Positions 39,487 to 47,432 of a stretch of DNA of 64,000 nucleotides are shown piece after piece; the stretch's first letter is position 1; every line of letters begins with the position of its first letter. The position numbers and the translations under genes are program-made. The DNA comes from Pseudomonas sp. DG56-2 (lineage in GTDB: Bacteria; Pseudomonadota; Gammaproteobacteria; Pseudomonadales; Pseudomonadaceae): the NCBI RefSeq assembly GCF_004803755.1, contig NZ_CP032311.1, forward strand, positions 4,542,501-4,606,500. The letters run 5' to 3'. The notes beneath the pieces were generated by a model. The model was not told where the DNA came from and did no database searches. It worked only from the letters and a program-made list of their open reading frames with translations.

Positions 39487-40587
39487 TTACTCCTTGGCCG
39501 CCAGATTCACCACACGATTGGACCGATCTACCGGCCGCACCTGTTGCCCCTCCTGGAGCACATGCACGCCAGCCGCCACTACCCAGTCCGATGCACTCAA
39601 GCCTTCAAGCACCGGGACAGTGTTTTCGCCATAGGCCCCCACACGAACTGGAACTCGCTTGAGCGTGTTGCTGGCATCCACACGCCAGACATAGGTCTGA
39701 CCATTTTCAGCGGTTAACGCCGACAGCGGCACCGCCAGTGCCACCTGTTGGTCATGCTGGATATAAACCCGTGCACTCTGCCCAAGCTCTGCTGGCACCT
39801 TGCCGGCGCTGAAGGCAATACGCGCGGCAAAGGTGCGCGAGCGTGGGTCGGCGGCCGGAGACAGTTCACGAATACGCCCGCTGAAACGCTGATCCGGCTG
39901 CGACCAAAGCTCGACCGCCACGGGTTGGCCAACCTTGAAGCGACCGAACTGCTGCTCGGGCAGGCCAATCAATACCTCGCGCTCGCCGTCGGCAGCAAGG
40001 GTGAACACGGTTTGACCTGCAGCGACCACCTGCCCCACCTCGACCTGACGCTTGGCGATCACCCCGTCCTGGGAAGCGCGGAGTACCGCGTACTCTGCCT
40101 GATTGCCAGCCACATCGAATTCGGCGCGCATTTGCTTGAGCCGGGCAAGGCCGGCGCGATAGAGGTTTTCGCTGTTATCAAACTGGGAACGGCTGACCAT
40201 TTGCCGTTCCAGCAGGGTCTGGTAGCGATCGCGCTCAGCCTTCACCAGACTCAGGTTGGCTTCAGCGGCAGCCAACTGGGCACGACTGGCTTCCAACTGC
40301 AGGCGCACATCCTGTGGGTCCAACTCGGCCAGTGGCTGCTCAGCCTTGACCCGCTGCCCTTCCTCCACCAGGCGCTTGCTGACCTTGCCAGCAATGCGAA
40401 ACGCCAGCTCCGGTTCGAAGCGCGCGCGCACCTCGCCCGGATAGCTGTCGGCAGCAGCGCTGGCCGGTTGCGGCTGCACCACCAGGGCGGGGCGCAGGGA
40501 GGTCTGCGGCGCACTTTCCTGCCCACACGCTACTAGCAGCAAGGCAAGACCAATGGGCAGAGCGAGGGGCAAGGCATGGCGCAACAT
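39487..40587 (-). CDS. mexJ: RND periplasmic adaptor lipoprotein MexJ
   Basis: Membrane fusion protein that links MexK to an outer-membrane channel. The 366-residue precursor has a lipoprotein signal MLRHALPLALPIGLALLLVAC with lipidated Cys21. Then follow a lipoyl half-motif, an alpha-helical hairpin rich in Gln, Leu and Ala (about residues 95-165), the second lipoyl half (DGVIAKRQVEVGQVV) and beta-barrel domains. It is divergent from mexL across a 194-base region that contains a palindromic operator candidate. Confidence 0.9.
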   Translation of the reverse strand: MLRHALPLALPIGLALLLVACGQESAPQTSLRPALVVQPQPASAAADSYPGEVRARFEPELAFRIAGKVSKRLVEEGQRVKAEQPLAELDPQDVRLQLEASRAQLAAAEANLSLVKAERDRYQTLLERQMVSRSQFDNSENLYRAGLARLKQMRAEFDVAGNQAEYAVLRASQDGVIAKRQVEVGQVVAAGQTVFTLAADGEREVLIGLPEQQFGRFKVGQPVAVELWSQPDQRFSGRIRELSPAADPRSRTFAARIAFSAGKVPAELGQSARVYIQHDQQVALAVPLSALTAENGQTYVWRVDASNTLKRVPVRVGAYGENTVPVLEGLSASDWVVAAGVHVLQEGQQVRPVDRSNRVVNLAAKE

Positions 40588-40623
40588 GATGAATGACCTT
40601 TCGCGAGTGACGCTTGGAATATT

Positions 40624-40639
40624 TATACTCGCGAGTATA
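40624..40639. promoter_or_regulatory. candidate MexL operator palindrome
   Basis: TATACTCGCGAGTATA is a perfect 16-bp palindrome, 36 bases upstream of the mexJ start and 142 bases upstream of the mexL start. It contains a TATAAA on the minus strand that could serve as the mexJ -10. A weaker related site, TCGCGAGTGA, lies at 40601-40610. MexL is a known repressor of mexJK in P. aeruginosa; binding here is inferred. Confidence 0.7.
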
Positions 40640-40781
40640 TTAAATCAGTGAATCGAACCGGGGAAGCGTCTGCCCAAGAGAAAAAACGTATTAACAGCGC
40701 TTCGTTATGACGATATCTGTCAGCCTCGCCATGCCCTGGCGATGTACCATGCTCACTTACCGGAATCTGTACAAGTCACCC

Positions 40782-41417
40782 ATGCACAACGATCTCACCG
40801 CTCCCGTCGGCCCAGGCCGACCAAAGGATCTGGCAAAGCGCCAGGCAATTCTCGAGGCGGCCAAGCAGCTGTTTCTTACGCTTGGCTATGCCAGCACCAG
40901 CATGGATGCGGTCGCGACAGCGGCAGGTGTTTCAAAATTAACCGTCTACAGCCATTTCACCGACAAAGAAACGCTGTTCACCGCAGCCATTTCCGCCACG
41001 TGTACGGCGCAATTGCCCGAGCTGATCTTCGAGCTGCCCGACGGTGTGCCACTGGAGCAGGTGCTGCTCAACATCGGCTGCAATTTCCAGGCATTGATCA
41101 GCAGCGAACAGTCGGTGCAACTGACCCGCTTGATCATGACCCTCGGAAACCAGGACCCCAAGCTCAGCCAGATTTTTTTCGAGGCGGGCCCATTAAGAGT
41201 GTTGCGGGAAATGGAACTGTTGTTGCGCCGCGTCGATCAGCGCGGCCTGCTTCGTATCGAACACCCCGATAAGGCGGCGGAGCACTTCTTCTGTCTACTC
41301 AAGGGCGCACCGAACTATCGCCTTTTGCTCGGTTACGCCCCGCCGCTGGACGATGAAGCCGCCAAGGCTCATGTCGCAGAGGTGGTTGAAGTGTTCTTGC
41401 GCGCCTACCGCTCCTGA
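40782..41417 (+). CDS. mexL: TetR-family repressor MexL
   Basis: Transcriptional repressor of 211 residues. The N-terminal helix-turn-helix region reads RQAILEAAKQLF ... MDAVATAAGVSKLTVYSHF (about residues 20-60), the TetR consensus; the C-terminal part is a ligand-binding domain with the conserved QLPELIF region. The ATG at 40782 gives the start MHNDLTAPVGPGRPKDLAK and the length of the P. aeruginosa MexL; earlier in-frame ATGs add 11-25 residues. The stop directly abuts the convergent rsmJ stop. Confidence 0.88.
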   Translation: MHNDLTAPVGPGRPKDLAKRQAILEAAKQLFLTLGYASTSMDAVATAAGVSKLTVYSHFTDKETLFTAAISATCTAQLPELIFELPDGVPLEQVLLNIGCNFQALISSEQSVQLTRLIMTLGNQDPKLSQIFFEAGPLRVLREMELLLRRVDQRGLLRIEHPDKAAEHFFCLLKGAPNYRLLLGYAPPLDDEAAKAHVAEVVEVFLRAYRS

Positions 41418-42197
41418 TCACTTGAGGGCTTTTTTCGGGTAGATATCGTAGCGACTCGACTTGCCTTCCAAGCTGTGACTCGGCTTGGGCCCCTCAATGA
41501 TTGGCGCCTTGCGCGGACGCTTCACCACTACCCGGTGACTGGCCAGCGCCAGGGCTGCCTCAAGCAGTGCAGGTGCGTCCAGGTCATCGCCAACCAATGG
41601 CCGGAACACCCGCATCTCCTTTTTCACCAGAGCGCTCTTGTCCCGGTGCGGAAACATCGGATCGAGGTAAATGACCTGTGGCGGCTCGCCCTGCCAGCTA
41701 CCCATGCGCTCGATGGCGTTACCAGTGAGCAACTGCATGCGGGCCACAATGGGCCCCACCTCAGCGTCAGCCGCTGCCCGTGCCAGCCCATCCTCAAGCA
41801 GTGCAGCCACCAATGGTTGGCGTTCGATCAAGGTCATCTGACAGCCAAGGCTGGCCAATACAAAGGCATCCTTGCCAAGCCCTGCGGTGGCATCGAGCAC
41901 CTGTGGTCGAACGCCTTGGGCAATGCCCACTGCCTTGGCGATCATCTGCCCGCTACCCCCACCAAAAACGCGTCGGTGCGCGGCGGCCCCCTCGACGAAG
42001 TCGACACGCACCGGGCCGGGGGCCTGTGGGCCAAGCTGCTGGATCTGCAGCCCGCTGGCACCCACCTGCACGGCGAACTCGGCGTGCACACTTTCCAGAG
42101 GCAGGCCCAGACGCTGTGCCCACTCTTGCGCCTTGGGTTGATAGTCGGCTGTCAGCGCCTCGACCCGGATACCGCCGTCTGCCAGTTGCTCCACCAT
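41418..42197 (-). CDS. rsmJ: 16S rRNA (guanine1516-N2)-methyltransferase
   Basis: SAM-dependent methyltransferase that modifies G1516 in the small subunit. The 259-residue protein has the SAM motif [18 protein letters not shown] (about residues 101-118) and the catalytic-type [15 protein letters not shown] block in place of NPPY, as in the YhiQ/RsmJ family. The C-terminal [12 protein letters not shown] and [12 protein letters not shown] tail is typical of the family. There is no gap between its stop and the convergent mexL stop. Confidence 0.95.
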   Translation of the reverse strand: MVEQLADGGIRVEALTADYQPKAQEWAQRLGLPLESVHAEFAVQVGASGLQIQQLGPQAPGPVRVDFVEGAAAHRRVFGGGSGQMIAKAVGIAQGVRPQVLDATAGLGKDAFVLASLGCQMTLIERQPLVAALLEDGLARAAADAEVGPIVARMQLLTGNAIERMGSWQGEPPQVIYLDPMFPHRDKSALVKKEMRVFRPLVGDDLDAPALLEAALALASHRVVVKRPRKAPIIEGPKPSHSLEGKSSRYDIYPKKALK

Positions 42198-42291
42198 CGA
42201 ATCCTGTACTCAAAAAAATTAAATGATCGTCGGCCACTGCCGATATACGAAGTATTCGCTATTTTGCCAGACCTTACGGCCCGCGACTGCC

Positions 42292-42912
42292 ATGACCGAC
42301 ATTCTTCAGCTCAGCTCAGGCTACTTATCGCCCGTAGGCGACTATGGCCGGCACAATACTCAGGCACTGGGCGGCGTCAGCCACCTGTGGCAGGATTTTT
42401 TTGCCCGCGCTCTGGCTGAGCAACACGCTGAAGTCGAACCGCAAGCAGCCCTCGAGATAGAGCAATTCGACAAGGCCACGGGCGAGCCCTTGGGTGGCAG
42501 CCAGCTGTTGGCGCACATCCACAGCCAGCGTCAATGCAATGTACTGGACACCGAGATCGCTCCACCCGAACCGCTGTTCCTGCCAATTGCCGAGTTCGAA
42601 CCGCAGTTGCTGGAAAAACTGCCACCGCCGTTCGACGATGTCGAACTCATCGAACAACAGCGCCAGTTGGACATCAGCAATAGCTGGGTGCGCCCGGTGG
42701 TCATGAACCAGGGTCAGCCACTACCGGAACCTGGCCCGGGGCCGGCTCCCAAATCGCTGTTCCTGCCTATCGCCGAGTTCGAAATGGAGCTGCTAGACAA
42801 AGCACCTGAGCCGTTCGACGAGCCTACCCTGGTAGCCCAGCAATCGGCGCTGGACTTCGACACCCGCTGGGCTCGTCCGGTAGTACTGAACAACGTGCGC
42901 ATCGCCGCCTGA
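42292..42912 (+). CDS. uncharacterised protein with duplicated 45-residue module
   Basis: A 206-residue soluble, acidic, Pro-rich protein without signal peptide or membrane segment. Residues 95-139 and 156-200 are two copies of one module, identical at 27 of 45 positions, each starting LFLPIAEFE and ending RPVV(M/L)N. A Pro-Gly rich linker (PLPEPGPGPAPK) joins them. The N-terminal 90 residues are unrelated to the repeat. I do not recognise a characterised family. The ATG at 42292 was chosen as the first with a clear protein-like N-terminus; a longer in-frame reading is possible. It is divergent from rsmJ and convergent with the extensin-like gene. Confidence 0.8.
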   Translation: MTDILQLSSGYLSPVGDYGRHNTQALGGVSHLWQDFFARALAEQHAEVEPQAALEIEQFDKATGEPLGGSQLLAHIHSQRQCNVLDTEIAPPEPLFLPIAEFEPQLLEKLPPPFDDVELIEQQRQLDISNSWVRPVVMNQGQPLPEPGPGPAPKSLFLPIAEFEMELLDKAPEPFDEPTLVAQQSALDFDTRWARPVVLNNVRIAA

Positions 42913-42915
42913 GTC

Positions 42916-43608
42916 TCAGCGACAGATCTGCCAGAAGCCCATGTCCAAATGAAAGTGATTACGGTGGGCTGCGTTGTAGTCCGGCCCCAGAACCGTGTTG
43001 AAGCTGTCGCAGGCACTGGCATGAACATCCTTGAGAAAGCGCGCTTTGGCGCCCTCGCCCTGCCAGTCATTGATTAGATTGATACGCCGGCCATCCGCCA
43101 GGCGAAAGCCGGCTATGTCCAGCGCATTGGCCGTGGCATGCTGGCTGAGCCTTCCCTCTTTGCGGTTGTACATGTTGCGACAGGCAAAGCTGCCGAGATG
43201 ATCGACTTGCACCACGGGCTGGGCAAATGCCCGCTGCGCGGCAGGCTGTAGCGCATGGCGTTCGAACAGGGCATAGGCAACCGCCAAGGGGCAACTGGCA
43301 AGAAAACTGCTGCTCAGGCGTACGGATGAACCCTCGACACGCACCACGTTCTGCAACGGGCACTGCGCTCCGGTCGCGCTGTCTGCTTGCGGGCGATAAC
43401 GCAGATCGGAACTTGCCAGGGCTTGTGCACAGAGCTGCGGATTATCCTGCAATCGCCCAAGCTTATAAGGCGTCAGCAGGTTCGGTGGCTGGCGCACATC
43501 GAGCACCGCCCATGGATTCCAGGCATCCGGTACACGCCACCCCTGACGCCAGGCGTATACCGTTGCGCCGATCAACACCAGGAACAGCAGGACTACACCT
43601 TTACGCAT
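42916..43608 (-). CDS. extensin-like (Extensin_2) family protein
   Basis: A 230-residue protein with an N-terminal signal anchor (about residues 4-20) and an Extensin-like C-terminal domain. The late SQHATANALDIAGF and HRNHFHLDMG segments carry His and Asp residues placed as in LAS/VanY-type zinc peptidases. A periplasmic peptidoglycan-related role is plausible but unproven. Two cysteine pairs (near residues 60-83 and 105-144) suggest disulfides in the periplasm. It follows the PEP mutase-family gene by six bases. Confidence 0.82.
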   Translation of the reverse strand: MRKGVVLLFLVLIGATVYAWRQGWRVPDAWNPWAVLDVRQPPNLLTPYKLGRLQDNPQLCAQALASSDLRYRPQADSATGAQCPLQNVVRVEGSSVRLSSSFLASCPLAVAYALFERHALQPAAQRAFAQPVVQVDHLGSFACRNMYNRKEGRLSQHATANALDIAGFRLADGRRINLINDWQGEGAKARFLKDVHASACDSFNTVLGPDYNAAHRNHFHLDMGFWQICR

Positions 43609-43614
43609 ACACGA

Positions 43615-44445
43615 TCAACGCTGGAACAGCTGGTTCAAATGATCGAAAGGCAGCGCCTGATCGCCATAGCTGAACGTGCCTTGATTGAAAATCTCTTCGG
43701 CACCACGGTAAAACGCACCGTACGCAGCACGTGCCAGCGACGACCCGACGCTGATACGTCGCACGCCAAGGTCTTGAAGTTGATTAACGCTCAACGCCAC
43801 GCCAGTCATGCCCATCAACACGTTGACAGGCTTGGGCGCTACAGCCTGCACCACGGCGCGAATTTCTTCCGCCGTGCGCAAACCAGGCGCGTAAAGCACG
43901 TCGGCGCCAGCTTCGGCGAACGCTTGCAGGCGCGCGATGGTGTCGTCCAGGTCCATGCGACCATGCAAAAGGTTTTCCGCGCGAGCACAGAGCATGAAAG
44001 GGAAGTCCAGGCTACGGGCCGCTGCCACGGCAGCTTCGACCCGCTCCACTGCGTGATGGAAGCTGTAGATCGGCTCCTCGGCATTACCACTGGCGTCCTC
44101 GATAGAACCGCCCACCAAGCCTGCCTGCGCGCCTTGCAAGATGGCCTCGGCACAATCCTTGGCACTGTCACCGAAGCCATTCTCCAGATCCGCCGCCACC
44201 GGCAGAGCGGTCGCATCGACTATAGCGCGCGCGTTTGCCAAGGTTTCCTCAAGACTCATGGCGCCTTCGGCGTCTGGGCGCCCCAAGGAGAACGCCAGCC
44301 CGGCACTGGTAGTCGCCAGCGCCTCGAAGCCGAGGCTGGCTAACAGTTTGGCGGAACCGGCATCCCAAGGGTTGGGAATGACAAACGCCCTGTCGCGTTC
44401 ATGCAGGGCTTTGAAGGCTTCGGCACGTAGCGTTTGTACATCCAT
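43615..44445 (-). CDS. isocitrate lyase/PEP mutase family protein
   Basis: A 276-residue TIM-barrel protein of the ICL/PEPM superfamily (2-methylisocitrate lyase or oxaloacetate decarboxylase-like). Visible blocks include NPWDAGSAKLLASLGFEAL at the N-terminus, AADLENGFGDS at the metal-binding turn and EAGADVLYAPGL. The hallmark KRCGH loop of true isocitrate lyases is absent, so the substrate is unknown. The start at 44443-44445 has AGGAG eight bases upstream; an ATG two codons earlier lies too close to that site. It is 33 bases from the DUF72 gene. Confidence 0.82.
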   Translation of the reverse strand: MDVQTLRAEAFKALHERDRAFVIPNPWDAGSAKLLASLGFEALATTSAGLAFSLGRPDAEGAMSLEETLANARAIVDATALPVAADLENGFGDSAKDCAEAILQGAQAGLVGGSIEDASGNAEEPIYSFHHAVERVEAAVAAARSLDFPFMLCARAENLLHGRMDLDDTIARLQAFAEAGADVLYAPGLRTAEEIRAVVQAVAPKPVNVLMGMTGVALSVNQLQDLGVRRISVGSSLARAAYGAFYRGAEEIFNQGTFSYGDQALPFDHLNQLFQR

Positions 44446-44478
44446 GATCATGGCTCCTGGGCAAATGACAGGAGGCGT

Positions 44479-45348
44479 TCACAGCAGACCGAGTTGTTCG
44501 GCCTCTGGCGCCCTGTCCAATTCAGGCAAGGCCGGCAAACCGGGCAAGCGTTCCATCAGGCCGCGATGAAAACGCTGAGCCAGGGCAGCGGCCAAGCGAT
44601 TATCGGCAGTATGCAGGAAAACATAGGGGCTGCGACCCTCCTCGATCCAGGCGGCTACCTTGTCCAGCCAGGGCAACAGAAAGGGTTCGTTGGCCGCCAG
44701 CTCCGGGTGACCGATGAAACGCACCTGTGGATGCTGGCTGAAAGCAGTCGGTCGGGGTGGCACCCGTGGCTTTTTCGATTGGGCGTCGAGCACTCCCGGC
44801 GCCTGTGACGTACAACTGAACAAAGCGCGTGGATCGAGGCAGATTCGCTCGACACCGCGCCCCTGCAACAAGCGATTCAACGCGCGCTCTTCCTCGCCCC
44901 TGGCAAAGAATGCGCGATTGCGCACTTCTACCGCGATCGGTACATCGACCTCATCCAGAAAGGCTACCAGCTCGCCCAGGCGCGCTGGCGCGAAGGTTGC
45001 CGGCAATTGCAGCCAATATGGAGCAACGCGGGGCCCGAGTGGTTTGAGCAACTGGGTGAAGGCCTGAGCAGCCGTCAACTGATCCCGCAAGTCACCAGCG
45101 TGGCTGATGTCGCGCCCAAATTTGGCGGTGAAGCGAAAATGCGCGGGCATGATTTGTGCCCAGCGCTCGACGGTCGCCGGTGCCGGTCGGGCATAGAAGG
45201 TAGTGTTGCCTTCTACAGCGTTGAATACCTGACTGTACAGACTCAGCAGGTCGCCGGTTTTAGCGTCCGCAGGATAAAGATACTCACGCCAGGCGTTTTC
45301 ACTCCAGGAGGGACAACCGAGAAAATAGGGAAGCGTGGACAGAATCAT
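44479..45348 (-). CDS. DUF72 family protein
   Basis: A 289-residue YecE-like TIM-barrel protein. The family hallmark appears as GCPSWSENAWREYLYP at the N-terminus, followed by VEGNTTFYARP, FRFTAKFGRDISHA, and IAVEVRNRAFF. No enzymatic activity is established for the family. It lies three bases after the 95-residue hypothetical gene, and the two are probably co-transcribed. Confidence 0.87.
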   Translation of the reverse strand: MILSTLPYFLGCPSWSENAWREYLYPADAKTGDLLSLYSQVFNAVEGNTTFYARPAPATVERWAQIMPAHFRFTAKFGRDISHAGDLRDQLTAAQAFTQLLKPLGPRVAPYWLQLPATFAPARLGELVAFLDEVDVPIAVEVRNRAFFARGEEERALNRLLQGRGVERICLDPRALFSCTSQAPGVLDAQSKKPRVPPRPTAFSQHPQVRFIGHPELAANEPFLLPWLDKVAAWIEEGRSPYVFLHTADNRLAAALAQRFHRGLMERLPGLPALPELDRAPEAEQLGLL

Positions 45349-45351
45349 CCA

Positions 45352-45639
45352 TCAAATGTACAGGTCCAGCCCCAGCACTTCCATCTCCCAATCGACAAAG
45401 CCCGCGGTGGTCAGGTAGCTGGCGAGGGCCTGGGCGGTGCGCTTGTTGCAAGCACGAGGAAAGATCATGTCCTGCTGGCGCGCGGGCACCCCCCCGGTGC
45501 GCGCTTGACCAGTGGTGGCTTGCGGCTGAACCTCGAATTCGCCGGGTAGATCCTCGTCCACATCGTCGCTGAGCACCGGCGCCCTGCGCGGGGTTCGCTT
45601 GATCGGGTAGGACTGTGAGGAAAAACCGTCGATGCGCAT
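45352..45639 (-). CDS. hypothetical protein
   Basis: A 95-residue protein of unknown function. The N-terminal half is Arg/Pro-rich and probably disordered (SYPIKRTPRRAP), the centre is acidic (DDVDEDLPGEFE), and the C-terminal half looks folded (RACNKRTAQALASYLTTAGF, then WEMEVLGLDLYI). No signal peptide or membrane helix. It is tightly linked to the DUF72 gene downstream. Confidence 0.7.
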   Translation of the reverse strand: MRIDGFSSQSYPIKRTPRRAPVLSDDVDEDLPGEFEVQPQATTGQARTGGVPARQQDMIFPRACNKRTAQALASYLTTAGFVDWEMEVLGLDLYI

Positions 45640-45768
45640 GGCGATCTCTCAGAAGCAATGATGGCAATTTAGCAGCATCAGAGTGCCTTCGCTAATGCCC
45701 GATTGATAACTGGACCACAGTTCGGGCAAAAGGTTTTATTTGCTCTGGAAATAGTAGACGAGCAGCCG

Positions 45769-46443
45769 TCAGCGCGCCTTTGGGGTCGCCACGTTATCGC
45801 GCAAATACACAGGCTGGGCGAGATCGGCAGCAATGGCCTCCCCGCGCTGCCAGGCAAAGGTAGCCAAGGTCAGCAAATCCACGGCGTGAGGCAACAGGCT
45901 TGCATCCTGTGCGCACAGTTTCACCCCTATGCGCTCGGCATAGCCCCAGCCGGTGCCTGCGCCAAACCACTCACCGCTGGCACCGGCAGGTAGCGCTGCG
46001 CGCTCTGGAGACAACACCGCTTCGCTGCCGATCAAACGCATCTCCCCTGCCGTTTCCTGGTAGCAACCCCAGTACACTTCGTCCATGCGCGCATCAATGG
46101 CTGCCGCAACCTGGCTCACACCCTGCTCGCGCAGCGCGCGCTGGGCCAGTACTGCAAGGTTGGAAACCGGCAGCACCGGCCGCTCCAGGGCAAAGGCAAG
46201 GCCCTGGACGACGCCAATGGCGATACGCACACCGGTGAACGCACCCGGGCCACGACCAAAGGCAATGGCATCGACCGCCGCCAGGGTGGTGCCGGCGTCC
46301 GCCAGCAACTGTTGGATCATCGGCAGCAGCTTTTGCGCATGCAGGCGTGGGATCACCTCGTAATGGCTGGAAACCTTGCCATCATGCAGCAAGGCAACGG
46401 AGCAGGCTTCAGTGGCGGTATCCAGGGCCAGCAAGGTGGTCAT
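45769..46443 (-). CDS. tsaB: tRNA threonylcarbamoyladenosine biosynthesis protein TsaB
   Basis: Partner of TsaD in t6A37 synthesis on ANN-decoding tRNAs. The 224-residue protein has the ASKHA-fold opening LLALDTATEACSVALL, then VDAIAFGRGPGAFTGVRIAIG and a dimerisation region; metal-binding histidines of TsaD are absent, as expected for TsaB. It follows adk, separated by a terminator. The window also encodes tcdA, which works on the same t6A base. Confidence 0.95.
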   Translation of the reverse strand: MTTLLALDTATEACSVALLHDGKVSSHYEVIPRLHAQKLLPMIQQLLADAGTTLAAVDAIAFGRGPGAFTGVRIAIGVVQGLAFALERPVLPVSNLAVLAQRALREQGVSQVAAAIDARMDEVYWGCYQETAGEMRLIGSEAVLSPERAALPAGASGEWFGAGTGWGYAERIGVKLCAQDASLLPHAVDLLTLATFAWQRGEAIAADLAQPVYLRDNVATPKAR

Positions 46444-46483
46444 CGGGGGTTCCAGGCGAGAGAAAAAAGAGCGGCATTATAAA

Positions 46484-46511
46484 CAACTACGGCCCGCAAG
46501 CGGGCCGTTGT
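46484..46511 (-). terminator. adk terminator
   Basis: A 9-bp perfect stem (ACGGCCCGC / GCGGGCCGT) with a 2-base loop, extended by outer CAA/TTG pairs, follows the adk stop. On the minus strand it leads into TTGTTTATAAT; the TATAAT (46476-46481) may be the tsaB -10. Confidence 0.7.
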
Positions 46512-46528
46512 CTGCTACCGAGTATCAA

Positions 46529-47206
<678 letters not shown>

Positions 47207-47353
47207 TCAATGGAGTCGGCGCAGAGGGCCAAGTCCGGAATTGGGTCATGACCACAAATCGGTCAAAAGGCTGCTCAAGATACACAGCGGCTTCAAGCCA
47301 CACAAGCGCTCGAAAGTCGGAAGAAAGCACACACACGCGCCATACAAAGCACA

Positions 47354-47408
47354 GGTTGCGCCGAGCGCAACCCATTGCTTTGCAAGCAATCTCCTCCTCG
47401 CTACGAGG
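47354..47408. other. three consecutive hairpins in the adk-ppc spacer
   Basis: Three perfect small stems lie in a row: GGTTGCGC/GCGCAACC (47354-47372), ATTGCTT/AAGCAAT (47374-47390) and CCTCG/CGAGG (47396-47408). All three have 3-base loops. They begin 25 bases beyond the ppc stop. They may be a terminator, a processed 3' end or a small RNA. The rest of the spacer (47180-47353) shows no gene. Confidence 0.5.
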
Positions 47409-47432
47409 CGAATCGCAGTGTTGCGCCTGAAC

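Noticed and set aside
36412..40587. TriABC identity for the RND system
   Set aside because: TriABC has two fusion proteins; here there is one, with a divergent TetR gene and the size pattern of MexL-MexJ-MexK.
43615..44445. True isocitrate lyase or 2-methylisocitrate lyase
   Set aside because: The KRCGH catalytic loop is absent, so only the superfamily can be stated.
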